Assembly: GCA_024741835.1 (NCBI GenBank)
Contig: JAENRP010000155.1
Coordinates: 36,292 to 100,291 of the forward strand
DNA from: Diplocarpon mali
Lineage: Eukaryota; Ascomycota; Leotiomycetes; Helotiales; Drepanopezizaceae
Reading direction: 5' to 3'
DNA length: 64,000 nucleotides
The notes below the pieces were generated by a model. It saw only the letters and a list, made by a program, of their open reading frames with translations. It ran no database searches and was not told the origin of the DNA. This document shows, in pieces, positions 11,100-24,329 of the stretch. Both the position numbers and the translations under genes were made by a program. Positions within the stretch are counted from its first letter, which is position 1; the number at the start of each line of letters is the position of its first letter.

Positions 11100-12800
11100 A
11101 GAACCCTTTATTAATTAAATCCCTATTGAAACTAAAATTGGTAAAATGAATTCCTTATCAGCCGGAAGTTAGCAAATACAGAATATACCTAGTTCATTTA
11201 AGGAACTAGCTTCTATAAGGAGTACTCTTACCTTAGCCCCTAAGGCCGGACCTTCCTTTACCGCTAAGGGCAAGAGACTATAATGCTATAGCTAAGCTAA
11301 TTAAGATAAATAAGACTTTTCGAACTTAAATGTATTATAAGGAATAATCTTAGGTTTAGAGGAATTCTTATAACGCTAAGATCAATCTAATTAATAATTA
11401 TAAAGCAAGATTAGTAGGATTGCCTAGGCTATCTTTAGCTTAAAGACCCTAGCTTATTAAAGCTAAGAGATAGCTTAGCGCATATATTAGACTACTAAGC
11501 GAGAATCTACCTACCTTTGCTAAAGTAAGACTTAGCCTCCTTTAAAAGTCGATATAGATATAAAATGGCTAAAAATTCAGCTAATTAAAAAGATTACCCC
11601 CTTTAACAATAGGACCTCCCTAATATATAAGTAGTAGTTAGCTTTAGTCTAAGACCGATTATAAGTTAATACTAACCTATATCCAAATAAGCAAGCTTGC
11701 TAAGCCTTTATTTAAAGATCTACTATAGGATAAGCCCAAATGTACCTCGAACCCTAGTACCTTTTAAAGACTAACCCCTTTTAAAACTATTAAGAAATAG
11801 TAGAATTGTTAAGCAGTTACTTTTTAATTAGCTAAAAGGTAGACCTATTTCGATCTACTTTCTATTACCTTTATATAAGAGAAGCTAATCATTTTAAAGA
11901 AACTTTTCCTTAATTTTAAGCCCAATTCTAATCTGCTGCGATTTAAGAAGAGGTCTTAAGATTTAAGTAGTTCTTCTTTATATAGAATAAGATTACCCCT
12001 TAGCTTAGAGCTGCTTGCGCCTTAACTAAGGCCTCTTAAGGAAAGGACTATACTATTATAATTAACTAATTAAACGCCCTTAATACTAAATGCTAAAGTA
12101 ACTAACTTTTCAACCCTTTGATTAAAAGTAAGGCGACCTTAGTATTATACTAAAAGACATCTGGTTCGCTCTTTAATAAGACTACTTACGGTCTAAGCGC
12201 TAGAAGTACTACTTAAGTTTCTAGGCTATTAGCCTTAAAGCCTATTACCCCTTTTTACTAAGATATATTAGCTAAGGCTAATTCTCTTACTTTACCCTTT
12301 AAGTAAGCTACTTACTAAACCTATAGCAAAACTAGTTACTATAAGATTAAGTGCCCTTTTATAAGTAAGATCAATACCTTAAAAGATATAAAGGAAGCTA
12401 ACCCGACTTTAGACTTAATTAAGAATAGGGTTAAAATAGAAGAAGATTAGGAAAATGAAGAGGCTTAGGAAAAGACTCCTACTTAGGCCTACAAAAGTAC
12501 AACTTATCGAAGCTAGATCTTAACTCTTTAATAAAAGGGAAGTAATTCCTAACCTCTTATACTATTAGTATAAATGGACTTAGAGTATTATTATTAGCTT
12601 TAATAGATACTAAAGCCTTTAGTTACCTATTTTTAAATCGCCCCTTTTTTATACATCTTTTAAAAGCGACTAGCTTTTAAATTCTTCCTCTTCTAGCCCC
12701 TATTCCTATCTATAGATTTTAGAATACTATTTGCGTATAAGCTATACACTATATATACTTTCACTTAACAATTGATAAAAGGCGTATTTATAACTACCCT
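11100..12800 (+). pseudogene. gag and protease region of element B, RIP-destroyed
   Basis: Around 12313-12356 the frame reads TYQTYSKTSYYKIKC once TAA is read as Gln. That is a CX2CX4HX4C knuckle in which Cys and His became Tyr. A DTKAFSYLF-like stretch near 12600 is the probable protease loop (DTGA/DSGA originally). Stops are frequent. Confidence 0.6.
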
Positions 12801-13479
12801 TAGGTTATTCTTAACCTAAGCTAGCGTAATGCTATTATTAGAGTCAAATGGATATGCTGATTCCGATTTAAACTTAATCCGAAGGAAAACCGATTTATAT
12901 AGCCTTTATATTACCCCCTATCTCCTTAATTCGCAAAGGAAATTCTTATCTATCTTCCCCTTTTTAAAAGACTTCGGATCTAATCCAATTATTAAGCTAA
13001 TATTAATTATAAAGAATAGGAAATAGCTATAAATAAAGCTTAATAGATTAATAGAAGATAGTCTTATATTAATTTAATAGTCTTAGCTAAGCGCAAGATC
13101 CCTATTGCTATTACTAGGCTAGCGCCCTTACCTATAATTAAGCTAGATCTAGGAAAATAGTCTAATATAAATCGATTATAATCTGACCCTATTTGCAAAT
13201 GCCTTAAAGCTGCAGTTCTTATTTGCAAAATTAGTACTAACGCCTTTTATTATAATATAAAGTATAAGGAGACTAAGTTCTTTTAAACCAGTATTTATAA
13301 AGTAGATAGGATTTTAAAGGAAAGATATAAGCCTAAGAATCCTAATATTAAAAAGCTAATTAATAATCGACTCTTAAAATAGTACTGATCTTTAAGATAA
13401 GCCTTTTCTAAAAGGGATGCAGATACCCTCCCTCCCTATTAGTACTATAATTATAAGATATAGTTAAAAGGGCCCTTGC

Positions 13480-14720
13480 CTAACGCCTATTTGCCCTTCT
13501 ATTATTAATCTACTAAAGAGCTTAAGGTTATAAAGGAGTACTTACTTAAGAATTTAAATAAAGGCTTTATCAAGATAAGTACTAGCCCCTTTGCTTTGCT
13601 AGTACTATTTATAAAGAAGGCCGATAGTAGCCTCTGATTTTGCATAGACTACTGGAAGCTAAACGCATTAACTCGGAAAGACGCTTACCTGATTCTAAGG
13701 ATAAACGAGCTTTTAAGGCGAGTATTTAAAGTTAAGATTTTTATAAAACTGGATATTTAAGCCGCTTTTAATTAAATATAAATAGACCTTAAATCTAAGG
13801 AATATACTACCTTTCGAATAAAGTACAGATCCTATAAATATAAGGTTCTCCCTTTCGGCTTTTATAATAGACCTAGTACTTACTAGTAGTATATAAATAA
13901 CGTTCTTTTAAATTACTTAGATGATTTTTATATAGCGTATTTAAATAATATTTTAATTTACTTTAAAAATGTTAAAGAGCACTAAGGATATATTAAAAAG
14001 GTGTTAAAACAACTCTTAGAGGTAGGCCTTTAAGTAGATATTAAAAAGTGCGAGTTTTATATTACTTAAATTTAATATCTTAAATATATTCTAATAATAA
14101 CTAGGATTAAACTAGACTTTGAAAAGGTCAAACTACTGCGCAATTAAAAGTACTTAAAAACTGTTATTAAAGTAAAGTCCTACTTAGGATTTTACAAGTT
14201 TTATCGATAATTTATTTGCAACTTTAGGCTAATTGCTAAACCCCTTTCTATTCTAACCCGACTGATAGTACTTTAGAATTAGACAGAAGAGTGCCGAATC
14301 GCTTTTAAAGAGCTTTATAAGCAGCTACTCTCAATTTAGCGAATTTACCATTTTAACCTTAACTTACTTATAAAGCTAGAAACTAATACTTCTAATAGCA
14401 TTATTGCTAAAGTACTTTCTTAATAATACTCTAATAAGTAATAGTACCCTATTGGCTTCTATTTACATATACTCTTAGGTTATAAACTTAATTAGGAAAT
14501 ATATAATAAGGAACTCTTTACTATTATTAAATCCTATTATAAATAGAGACCTAAGCTTATATCACTTAAGGAGCAAGTTGATATTTACTTAAATTACCGC
14601 TCCCTTAAGTACTTTATAACTACTAAGGTTCTAACTGCGAAATAGTACTAATAGATAGAGTTTCTATCTGACTTTAATTTTCGAATTATATATACTCTTA
14701 GTAAAGACAATTAGAAGGCT
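13480..14720 (+). pseudogene. reverse transcriptase and RNase H of element B, RIP-destroyed
   Basis: Gypsy RT blocks read in order: SPFALLVLFIKKADSS, FCIDYWKLNALTRKDAY, IFIKLDI, VLPFGFYN, and YLNNILIYF at 13938-13964 where an active enzyme has YLDDILIY. GYIKKVLKQLLEVGL and a connection to RNase H (about 14280-14720) follow. The catalytic DD is NN and many Gln/Trp codons are stops. Confidence 0.85.
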
Positions 14721-15039
14721 AATATTCTTAGCTACTAAGAGTAAGATATGCCAGTTTATAAATAAGCTAAGCTAGATAGCCAATCCTAAGTTTTGCTTTC
14801 TCCTACTTAATTAGATACTTAAATTAATATTAAACTAGCTGATAAATTTCTCGCCGAATCTGCCGAAAGCACCTTTGCCTTAATATTAAACGATACTCTT
14901 AATTCGACCTTAAATCGACTTAAGGATTCCTTTAATTTAATTAAAAAGCTTTATTAAGATAATCGCGAATCCTTTTAAAAGATTTATATTAACCTCTTTA
15001 AAAACTACTCCTTAAAAGACGGATTGCTTTACTTTAAGG

Positions 15040-16000
15040 AGCGTCTTTATATATACTATAATACTCCCTTATACACTTATCTAATTTAAAAAGCTTATAA
15101 CCAACCTTTAAGCGCGTACCTAAGTGGCTTAAAGACCTATTAGCTACTTGCTCTTAAGTACTATTAGGTTGGGATAGGTTCGGACTGCAAAAGATTTATT
15201 ACAAACTATAGACCTTATCCATTCTTACATTTAAAGATAATTAAATAATAAGGTCTCCTATAGCCCTTCCCTATTCCTAACTATCTTATATAGTACTTAT
15301 ATATGGATTTTAAGGATTTCCCTCTTAATAAGCATAGCTTTAATTGAATCCTGGTTTTTATAAACCGATTTAGTAAAAGTGCTATTACAATTCCTTATTA
15401 AAAAGATATCGACGCTTAAGGAACTGCCTGACTGTTCGTTTAATAGATTTATCAATTCGGCTACACTCTAGAGACAATTACCTTAGACCGAGGCCCTTAA
15501 TTCGTCTCCTTATTTTAAAGAGAGTTTTATTATATTATTAGTATTAAGATCAAACTCTCTATAGCGTACTATAAGGAGACTAATAGCCAAATGGAGATTA
15601 TAAATAAGTATATTAATTTAAGGCTAAGGCCTTTTATTAATTACTATTAAGATAATTAAAGTAAGCTAATTCTATTAATAGATTATATATAATCTACCCT
15701 CCTTTATACTTCTATTAGTATAATCCTATATTAGCTTAAGTATAGAGTTGCACCTTAGATAAGTTAGGACTAAACCTCTTTAAAACCGTTTAACCTATAA
15801 GAGAGATTGAACTAAGCAAAGGCTAGGCTAATAGTAGAGAGGATGCACTTAGCCTAAGAAGTAGCGAAAGGCAATATAGAATGCGCCTAGGAGAAAATAC
15901 AAAAGTCTATAAATTAATATTAAAAGGAGATTAATTAAAAACCTAAAGATATAGTCTACCTTTTGATAAAAAATCTTAAGAACTACCGCTTTAATAGGAA
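15040..16000 (+). pseudogene. integrase of element B, RIP-destroyed
   Basis: Reads DFKDFPLNKHSFNQILVFINRFSK in the first catalytic block (ILVFIDRFSK-type), TLDRGPQFVS in the second (normally SDRGPQF), and the ETNSQMEIINKY box of the third. The active-site Glu of ...GQTERxN is still partly recognisable. The known role is strand transfer of the cDNA; this copy has many stops. Confidence 0.8.
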
Positions 16001-16149
16001 ACTGGCCAATTAATAGGATAGTCCTTTTAAGGTTCTTAAAAAGGTAGGCAATTTATATTAGATTAAGCTACTTATAAGTTTTATAATATATAATATCTTT
16101 ATACTAAAGCTATTATTTAAAGATCTATAAAACCTTTTACTAGGTTAGG

Positions 16150-16360
16150 AATAACCTTAGCCTATTATAAAAAAGATCGCTAGGTAAGAAGAGTATAAGG
16201 TATTTAAAATACTAAGTATACGCCTATCTTAAGGGAATTTAGAGTATTAGGTTAAATGGACTAATTATAATCCTAATCTTAGTTAATATTGCACTTTAAA
16301 TTTTATAAGATCCTTATATAAGATTCGCGACTTTTATTAGGCCAATCCTATAAAGCTAGG
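16150..16360 (+). pseudogene. chromodomain-like C-terminus of element B integrase
   Basis: Reads EYKVFKILSIRLSQGNLEYQVKWTNYNPNLS (stops read as Gln), the EVExILDxR...YLVKWxGYxP pattern of chromodomains. In chromoviruses this module is fused to integrase and targets insertion to heterochromatin; that role is family knowledge. It follows integrase directly. Confidence 0.75.
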
Positions 16361-16499
16361 ACTACCTTAGAACTTATAAGCTTAGCTAAAGGCTTAAGAA
16401 AGCGGTATAAATGATTATAGTCATTTAAAAGATAATAGGCCAGATGCGAAATAGGTTAATAAATAAATTTAAAAATATAAAAGAAAAAAAAAGGAGAAA

Positions 16500-17760
16500 A
16501 ATAATAAAAAATATAAAAATAATAATACTAGGCTTATTGCCCCCTCCCTTTATAACTCCTTTGACCCCTCCTCTTCTACGCTTAAGGAGATAAGATCTAA
16601 TTCCGTTCTAAAGCTAAAGCTCGCCTCTTATCTATACCCTTGCCTAGAACGACCCCGACCTCCTTTTGCTACTGCTAGCGCTGCCCTACTAGCTGCCGCG
16701 CCTAACGCTACCTTTATTATTACAAGCCCCCTTCCCTTTATAAGAGACTTTGCTGCTATAGCAGTCCGCTTTACTAATGCAGTAATAGACCTTAGGAGGC
16801 TTAGTATAGTTCGGCTGAATTACTTTAACCTCGCTAGCTAAGACTTAATAAGGTCGCTGCGCTCCTATTAGAAAGTTAGCGATTAATTTGATACTAATTC
16901 GAGTTGAACTTATAGCAACTATCGCCTAGACCCCTTTTAGCTAGCTTACTATAGTCTTAGCTATAGAGCGGAGCTCTGCAAGGCTAGCACGCTTTAATTA
17001 AGAGCGATTAGTCGGAGCCTTTGCGCTAGCTACTAGTAAGAGGTTAATAAGAATCCGGGCGCGCTAGACCGCCTTTTAATAGAATATCTTACGGTTCCTT
17101 ATTGAAACCGCCTATGCGTTATTATTATTACTACTATCATCCTCCTCTTACTATTAGGCAGCTTTCCCCTACTACTTCTTAAGGGCTGCGGATAGCGCTG
17201 CGAACTCCTCTTTAATATAAGAGGGAAGTTATAAGGTATTAGTATAAGTAGAACTCTAGAGTCGATTCGGGGTACTTATAAAGATGTACTCCGCCTTCTG
17301 CTCCTAGTACTAGTAGCACTTCTTGCTACGCTCCGACTCGAATTCGCACTCGTGCGCGATATTGCGCATAAGGCGCCGCATATACCAGTAGTAATAAACG
17401 CAGTAGGCTATCGCAAGGGCGCCTAACGGTAAGGGAATTAGTACTATACGTATTAGATGCGATTCGACCTTAGACTAGGGCAAACTTACTTATAGTAGTT
17501 AGTAGTAGTAGTAGTAATTGTTTCTACTACTATATATTAGCCTTACGCTATAGTAGTAGGAGTAAGGGACTTATGCGGTTATATATAGTTATTATATTAA
17601 AGAAGGAAGATCCTATAGGAGGGAAAAACAAATTTGAGTATATAATGCAACTAGCGTTAAACTAAATATAGAATAGTACTATTTGTATAATAATGCGCTA
17701 AGTACGTTACTATATGAAAATCATCACGACCTATAAACGCTTATAAGCAAGCGTTCTTAA
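16500..17760 (-). pseudogene. GC-rich tail of element B with antisense Cys/Gln-rich reading frame
   Basis: Between the chromodomain and the 3' LTR, base composition rises well above that of the rest of B. On the minus strand, from about 17580 downward, a frame reads through HECEFESERSKKC and EQKAEY, then an Ala/Leu/Lys-rich helical stretch (EEFAALSAALKK) and an acidic/Asn run. Most interruptions are TAG/TAA where Gln would fit. The Cys cluster near 17313-17348 resembles a damaged zinc-binding motif. The product is unknown, and a plus-strand frame is also partly open, so the coding strand is an inference. Confidence 0.4.
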
Positions 17761-17773
17761 AAGGGGGAGGTAG
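17759..17773 (+). other. polypurine tract of element B
   Basis: AAAAGGGGGAGGTAG lies directly left of the 3' LTR, where the plus-strand primer of LTR retrotransposons is expected. It fixes B's orientation as plus. Confidence 0.8.
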
Positions 17774-18080
17774 TATAATAGCTATACCTCTACTTGGCGC
17801 AATTACCTAGGAGTATGGCGTTTTAAGGTTTTGCAATCTCGATTCGATATAGGATTATCTTGAATCGACCTTAAAGGTGCAAAAGGATATTCTTATATAA
17901 TATTATATAAATAGACAAAGAGCCTTAAGCTGCTTATATATATAAGGAAGAAGGGCTCTCCCTTAAGGAGGGCTCTTTAACTTCTTCGTTTCCTTCGTAT
18001 TAGACCTATAGAATACGCCTTTTGCACCACTTCTTGCTCTCATACTTGATCTCGCACTTCGGCGGTTCTGTGTCGTTACA
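17774..18080 (+). repeat. 3' LTR of element B
   Basis: 307 bp, the same length as the 5' LTR. The inner (left) edge is RIP-mutated (TATAATAGCTATACC for TGTAACGGCTGCACC). The outer (right) edge is clean, ending GTGTCGTTACA. Confidence 0.92.
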
Positions 18081-20931
18081 TAATCGAAATATTAAAGAAT
18101 AGGCTAAAGCAAGGTATTCTTAAGTTTTATAATAGCCCTTATAAGAATAAATGGTTCCTAGTTGCTAAGAAAGAGAAGGGAACTTATAAACTAATAATAG
18201 TAATAGTAAAGATGAACCGAGTAATTGTTAAAGACGCTAACATTCCTCCGAATATAGATAAGTTCTTAAATAAATTCGTAGGATTAACCTGCAGCTTTCT
18301 TATTAACTTCTTTTTTAAATATAACTAATTTATTCTTAATATTAAATCAAGAGATATAATAGTAATTTAAATCCCTCTTAAGCTACTTTAAATAATAAGA
18401 TTACCTTAAGAGGCTATAAATTCGATCGCTTAATTTATCTAAGTAATCTATAAGATATTAGTAGATTGTATACCTAATATTACGCTCCCTTATATAGATA
18501 ATATAAGAGTAAAAGGATTAAGATCATTTTATAATTATAAAGAAGTTCTCCTTAGCATATAGCAATTTATAATAGAATATATTTAGAACCTAGACTAGGT
18601 GCTTATACGATTCAAAAGGGCAAAAGCAACAGTCGGTCTGAAGTTATAATACTATCTTCTATTAATAGAAATTATTAGTTTTATTACTAATTCCAATAGC
18701 CGAAGTCCTTAGAGGGCTAAAGTACTTAAAATCGACAAATGAAAGAGGTATAATAATATAGCAAAAGCTTGTATATTTATTAGCATTATAGTATACTATC
18801 GCATTTAGATTAAGGATTTTACTAAAAAGGCAGTACCTATTTACTCCTTGTTTTAGAAAGGGGCTGAGTTTTAGTAAAAGGAACCTTAAATAGAGGCTAT
18901 AAAACAACTAAAGCAAGCGTTACTTAAGGCGCTATATCTAATTAAAATAGACTATAGAGCTAACGCTAGGCTAATTATACTAACAGTTGACGCAAGCTTA
19001 ATCGGATAGGGTGCTATCCTTTAATAAGCTAATAGCTAATAGAAAAGATATTTAATTTACTTTAAAAGTAGTCTTTAGAATCTAATAGAGACAAAGTATA
19101 ATACTATTAAATAGAAATGCAAAGGCGCTTTAAAGGTAATAAAAAAGATAAGAAGCGACTTCTATAGTACTTACTTCATCTTTGAAACCGATGCTAAAGT
19201 ACTAGTAAAACAATTGAATAGAGCTATAAGCGACCTATTAAGAGCCTTACTAATAAAATGGATTACTTAAATAAGATTAATAGACTTTAAAGTCAAATAT
19301 ATTCTAAGAATGAAAAATACTATTGCTAATAGCCTTTTAAGAAGAACTTGTCCCTACCTCTTTAATTTGATTAAAGAAGACGAAATAGATATTAATAAGT
19401 AGGTAAAGAATAAAGTTAATTATTTATTAATATATTGCCTTAAAGGGACTTAACTTGCGGTCTTAGCCTACGAGTCAAATAAGAGAATTTTATTACCTAA
19501 CTACTTAAGTGACTTTGAAGAAATTGCGAAATTTTTAATCATACTTAGATAATTAAAGATAGTTGCTCTTAAGGATTTTTAGAAATTTAAAGCTAAAGCT
19601 CTGATTTATCTAATATAAGAAAGATAATTATTTAAAAGGAGTAATAACTTATTCCTTATATAACTCTGCTTAGATAACGAAAAACTAAAGGCTAAAGCTA
19701 TCTAAGATATTTATAAGGAAACTGGCTACTAAAGAGCTAAATCCACTTACTACCGACTCTTAAGGAAATTCTTTTAAAAGGGTTCTTTTAAGGACTGCAA
19801 AGCCTTTATAAAAAGTTGCATCCCTTATTAGAAACGAAAACCTAATTGTAAAGAGAATCCTCTATTCCTAACCTAGCTAATAGGCCTTTTTTATAAAGTC
19901 AGTCTTAATATTATACAAGTACTAATAATTGAAAATAGGATTATATATTTTATTTTAATAAAGGAAGACCTATTAGGATAGCTTAAAGGGCGACCTTTAA
20001 GATCTACTAACTCTGAATCTATTGCGAAGTTCCTTTAGGAAGATATAGTCTATTGTTATAGACTTTTTAGCAAACTAACTATTAATAAAGGCCTTGAAAA
20101 TAAAGGAGTAATTAAAGCTTTTTTATAAAAATATAGTATTAAATAGGTTCAAATCTTAGCGTATAACTCGAAAGCTAATAAAGTAATAAAGCAAGGATAT
20201 TATAACATTCTTAATAAGCTATTTAAAGTTACCTATAGAGGATTTAAGAATTAGATAAAACACTTTTATAGAATACTTTTTACTTATCGAATGATAATTT
20301 ATAAACCGATTAGAGTTATACTATTTTTCCTTATCTATAGTAAAGAGGCATAGCTCCCTCTTGAATCCTAATAGCCTATTTAAAGATTATTCGATTATAG
20401 TTAAATTTAGAACCATTCCGATTTACTTATAATAAGATGCTAATAACTTAAGCTCTAAGATATAGATATAAAGGAAATTATTCTATAAAAGAAATAATAT
20501 TAGGAAAAAGCTAAGGAAGCATAGGCTGCTTTTAAAGTACTTAAAATATACCTTATTTAAAAAGATAATCTTGTCCTAATTTATAATATTATAAGAAGTA
20601 TTAATATATTAGTAGATACTAAACTTAACTATTAATAGCTTAGTTTATTTAAGGTTAAATCTAAGTAGAAAGAAAAGGGATACTATTCTCTTTAAGAACT
20701 TAATAGAATTAATATTAAGGGAATCTTCGCAGCTAATCGACTAAAGCGCTTTTATTAATACAACTAGACCTTATTCCCTTTAGAAGATAAATTAGAAATT
20801 GATATAACCTTTGAATCTTCTATAGGAACTAATAGCAATATAAGCAATTTTGAACCTTTAGATAAAGATTAAGATTTTTCCAACTTAACCTATAAGCCGG
20901 TCTTATAAGTAAAGAATATTAAAATACTTAA
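18081..20931 (+). pseudogene. RT, RNase H and integrase of element A (after B)
   Basis: Continues the A pol frame interrupted at 10530. RT reads FYNSPYKNKWFLVAKKEKG, then PYIDNIRVKG at 18488-18511 (normally PYIDD). RNase H begins ILTVDASLIGQGAIL near 18975. Integrase reads TINKGLENKG for an expected TDGGPENKG, and NSKANKVIKQGY for NSKANxxxERGH, so the second Asp and the Glu of the DDE triad are gone. The C-terminus reads LFKVKSK...KGYYSLQELN. Palindromes at 19453-19475 and 20888-20910 read in frame. C interrupts the element at 20931. Confidence 0.8.
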
Positions 20932-21103
20932 TGTCGTGCTGTATTTAGAGGTGGATTCTCAGTAGTGGCAGAAGCTTGTAAAATTCTACTTTAACTGTAT
21001 ACCTAAGCTCCTTTTATAAAAGTGCTCCGTGGCCACTTTAGGAGTATATTATATAAGCCAGTCCTTAGATGCCTTAGTGCCTAAGGCTCCTTATAGCGCA
21101 ATA
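20932..21103 (-). repeat. 3' LTR of element C (left end)
   Basis: The outer left edge TGTCGTGCTGTATTTAG is clean and the inner right edge GGCGCAATA is mutated from GGCGCAACA. Read on the minus strand, the LTR begins TGTTGCGC. Confidence 0.9.
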
Positions 21104-22425
21104 CACCCCTTAGGTGAGAATCAGCTCCTAAGCTAGGCTTAGCTATAACTAGCGCTAGATCTAGTATATAAGACTCCTTTATTATACTCCCTAGCTTTTA
21201 AAATAATGAAAATTGCTTAATAAAGCTGTAATAAATAAAAGAGGGAGCGCATTCTAAGTGCTTCCTTTATAGAATAGAAGCTAAATCAAGTGATAAAGGA
21301 AAGTCAATAAAGGTAGCGCGCCTATAAAAGTACGCGTTTTTCCCTTATAAAGCTTTCCTTCCTTATACTTCTTTAAATAATCACTTTAAAATAGAGAATA
21401 GCAATAACAACTCTAAGGAGCGCCTTACTAGGGCTACTATTATAAGCTTTTTAATCGTGCTCCCTTACTCCTGCTAAAGACTTATAGTAAAGTCGTTATA
21501 TTTAAATATAGCTTAGAGCTTCTTAGCGCGGCAGATAGTAGGAGGATAATAACGCACTTAAGACGTTCGATATAGTAATACCCCTAAGAGGGAGCGCGCC
21601 TCCTCCTCTCCCTGCCACCCCTTAGGCTATAGTTCCTAGAACACCGGCGGTCTCCTCTGTAGCTCCCTCCTCCTATCGCAAGCTAGAGCAAGGGCTAATA
21701 AGGAATATACTATATAAAAGGTGCATTTAGAGCTTCCTAGCTAGAAAGTCGGCTGGCGTATGCTTTAATAGCATAGTAGGAGTATACTGCTTTCGTTATG
21801 CAAAGGGAGGCTATACGTATTAGGAGCTTCCTATCAGCGCCTTAAAGGCGTAGGAAGATTATATATTCTTATTAAAAGAGAATAATAGTGACTCTATAGT
21901 ACGTTCTCAAGCTCCCTTTAAGTGGTTTACTACTAATAAGTAGTTTAAGGCCTTGCTGCTATTAAGAGGAAGGTAAGAGAGGAGCTTCGGAAGGTGCGCT
22001 AGAGAGAGATAGAGGAGGTGGTATTATTAGAGGGTACGTTAATTATAAGCTTTCTTATACTATAGCTAATAGCTTCCTAGAATTAGTTGGTCAAGAGCTC
22101 CTACCGCTGCCGATTATAGCACCTCTTAGCCTTGCCGCCCGCCTTGCAAAGGCTTTTAAGGTTCCTACGGCTGCTCCTATTATTGCTCTTGGCGTTGCTC
22201 CTTAGGCGGCTCCTAAGGCTATGCTATTAGAGGAGTCGGTTGCTTCTCGATAGAGACGCGCCCTTATATTATTCGCAAAGCTATTAGAGGTTCTGATTAT
22301 CTAAAGGAGTTGGTTTTAAGCCTCCTTATATATTAGTATAAGGAAAATTGAACCCTATCTTACGCTTCTTTCCTACTTACTATTATAAAGGAGATATGAA
22401 AGGATTATGAAGTATTTAAAATGCT
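21104..22425 (+). pseudogene. GC-rich tail of element C with frame antisense to pol
   Basis: This 1.3-kb stretch lies between the end of RNase H and the 3' LTR of C. On the plus strand (antisense to C) a frame near 21755-21900 reads GVCFNSIVGVYCFRYAKGG and then ELPISALKA, with TAG where Gln would fit; Cys spacing suggests a damaged zinc motif. Further right an Ala/Leu-rich stretch (about 22100-22250) is open in several frames. It mirrors the arrangement in B and G. Product unknown. Confidence 0.35.
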
Positions 22426-22429
22426 AGCT

Positions 22430-23000
22430 TCTTGACTAGACCTCTTGCGTCTTAGAGGTTCAAAAGCTTAATGAAGCTCTCGAACTTTTGTCGAGGAAGG
22501 TTTTTAATAAGGCTATTAGCGTATATATCCTTAGTAGGGAGATAGGCCACTTAAAAGCTCCCTTTTTAGTGCTCCTATTGTAGTTATATATTATATATAT
22601 TAATGTATCAGAGCTTTATAGAAATCCTTTAAGAGTCTCTTATAATAAGCTGTATTATCTATTGATTATCGTAAAATATAGATTATAGAGCTTCTACCTT
22701 AAGCTGTATTTCCTTAAAGAACCGTCTTAAAGCCATTATCTCCTTTGCTATATGCGCTACTCTTAGGAGCTTAGCCTCTATAGTAGAAGTAGTAACTATC
22801 GGTTGCTTTAAGGCCTTTTAAACGATTGCTCCTTTAAATAAGAATATAATAAAACCGTAGGAGGAGCGCCTTATCTTTAGATCATTTGCGAAGAAAGCAT
22901 CTAACGATACTACTAAGTTATTTGATCTGCTAAATCGACTATAAGTGATTCTTAAGAAGCGTATACTAAAAAGGTAGCGTATTATCTAATTGATAGCTTT
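22430..23000 (-). pseudogene. RNase H of element C, RIP-destroyed
   Basis: The minus strand reads AYLPTKDIYANSLIKNL then RQKFESFIKLLNL near 22440-22530. This matches the Copia C-terminal block YLPTxDMxADxxTKxL. Stops replace Gln/Trp codons. Confidence 0.75.
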
Positions 23001-23299
23001 AAGGTATTTAAAGCTTAGGTTTATATAGAAATGAGATAGCTAGGCGATTGCAAAAGCTATATCTAAGCGTAGTATAATAGCTATATATAAGGCAGAGCCT
23101 ACTTTTTCCTAGAACTCCTTAATTCTTAAGTAAGGAGCTATTTTATAGTTCTTTTTAAGTTCGAAGTAGGGGAGCGGCGTACTAGGGAAACGCCCTATAT
23201 TAAGGCCGAACCTCTTTGCCATCTTCTCAATGTAAGCGTTATAGAGCAGAGTAATTATACCTTGCTTCTTATCTCAAGAGACTCTTACCCTTAAGAACC

Positions 23300-24250
23300 A
23301 CTTAATATCTCTTATAGCTATTAATTCGTATGCTTTACGCAGTCCTTCTATAGTCTTTTAAGCTTCCTCTATATAAGAGGAGTAGTATATTACTTATATA
23401 TTATTAATATAAAAGGCTATAAATATAGTCTTATCCTTATTAACAAATATATAAGGCTCCTTACTAAAAGGGGTAAGCTTTAGAGACTTTAAAGTACTAG
23501 TGAAATCCCTATACTAAAGCGCTAAGGAGTCTTAAAGGCTATATAAGGCGCGATCGAGCTCTACTACCTTATCTTTCTACTTCTAACTATCTAGTAAGAA
23601 GCAAACAATTAGCGCGCTCCGAGGGTCTCTCTTAGCATTTATAAAGGCGTTAATAACGTCGAACTATCGGAGCTCTATATCGAATTTAGCAGCTATCACT
23701 ATTATAACCTTGAAAGATCTTAATGCGAGTATTATAGCGTAGGTAGAGAAAATAGAAGCTTCCTCTTAAAGATCTCCCCTTATTATAATTCTTGACCTAA
23801 AGCGGCTAATCTCCTTAGAGGAGCTTAGCTTATAGGTAAAGACCCACTTTAGTAGTATAGGCCTTGTTATAGCCTCGCTTCTATTGATCACTCTTTAGCA
23901 ATTGCGCGCTTTTAGGTTCTTAATCTTAGTTCTGGCTCCCTCTTTAAATTGCTTTTCGAAAGGGTAATTTGCAAGCTCCTTCCAATAAATTAGCGCTTTA
24001 GGAAGCTTATCTTAAGGTAGAATTGGAAGGGTAGAGTTTCCTCTAAAGCTTCTAGATTGAGTCGCTATAGTAATAACGCAGTATACCGCTTTATACTCTT
24101 CTCTATTAGTTCTCGCAGGCTCTTAACTTAGCTAGAAAGTCGATATAAAGCTATTTACCTACTTTAACTAATATATTTTAAGTTCTTCGAAGGCTAATAG
24201 GAGATCCTTAATATATATTGCATATATGGCATTCCTACTTTCTCTTCTCC
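23300..24250 (-). pseudogene. reverse transcriptase of element C, RIP-destroyed
   Basis: The minus strand reads VVELDRALYSL, then SLALQYRDF, then EPYIFVNKDKTIFIAFYINNI at about 23397-23460. These are the Copia RT blocks (L-x-KALYGLKQSPRxWY and FxxxYVDDI), but the catalytic pair is NN. Confidence 0.85.
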
Positions 24251-24329
24251 TTTTCGACCTATAGAGCAGTATAAGTACCATTTCCTACTCCTTATTAGGC
24301 TTTTTACATTTTCAAAAGGCCCTTATATT

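Larger units (their letters stand above)
10531..18080 (+). mobile_element. element B: Ty3/Gypsy chromovirus inserted in RT of element A
   Basis: 7550 bp with two 307-bp LTRs flanked by the perfect 5-bp TSD TAATC (10526-10530 and 18081-18085). A' has no insertion at the matching point. The order of parts is gag with zinc knuckle, protease, RT, RNase H, integrase, chromodomain, then a GC-rich tail with an antisense frame. All frames carry RIP-type stops. Confidence 0.92.

Noticed and set aside
12829..13026. 65-codon plus-strand frame in B as a separate small gene
   Set aside because: It is merely the longest stop-free piece of the B polyprotein between protease and RT.
18662..18907. 81-codon minus-strand frame, matched at 56537-56782
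   Set aside because: Lies exactly antisense to RT of A and A'; it is a shadow.
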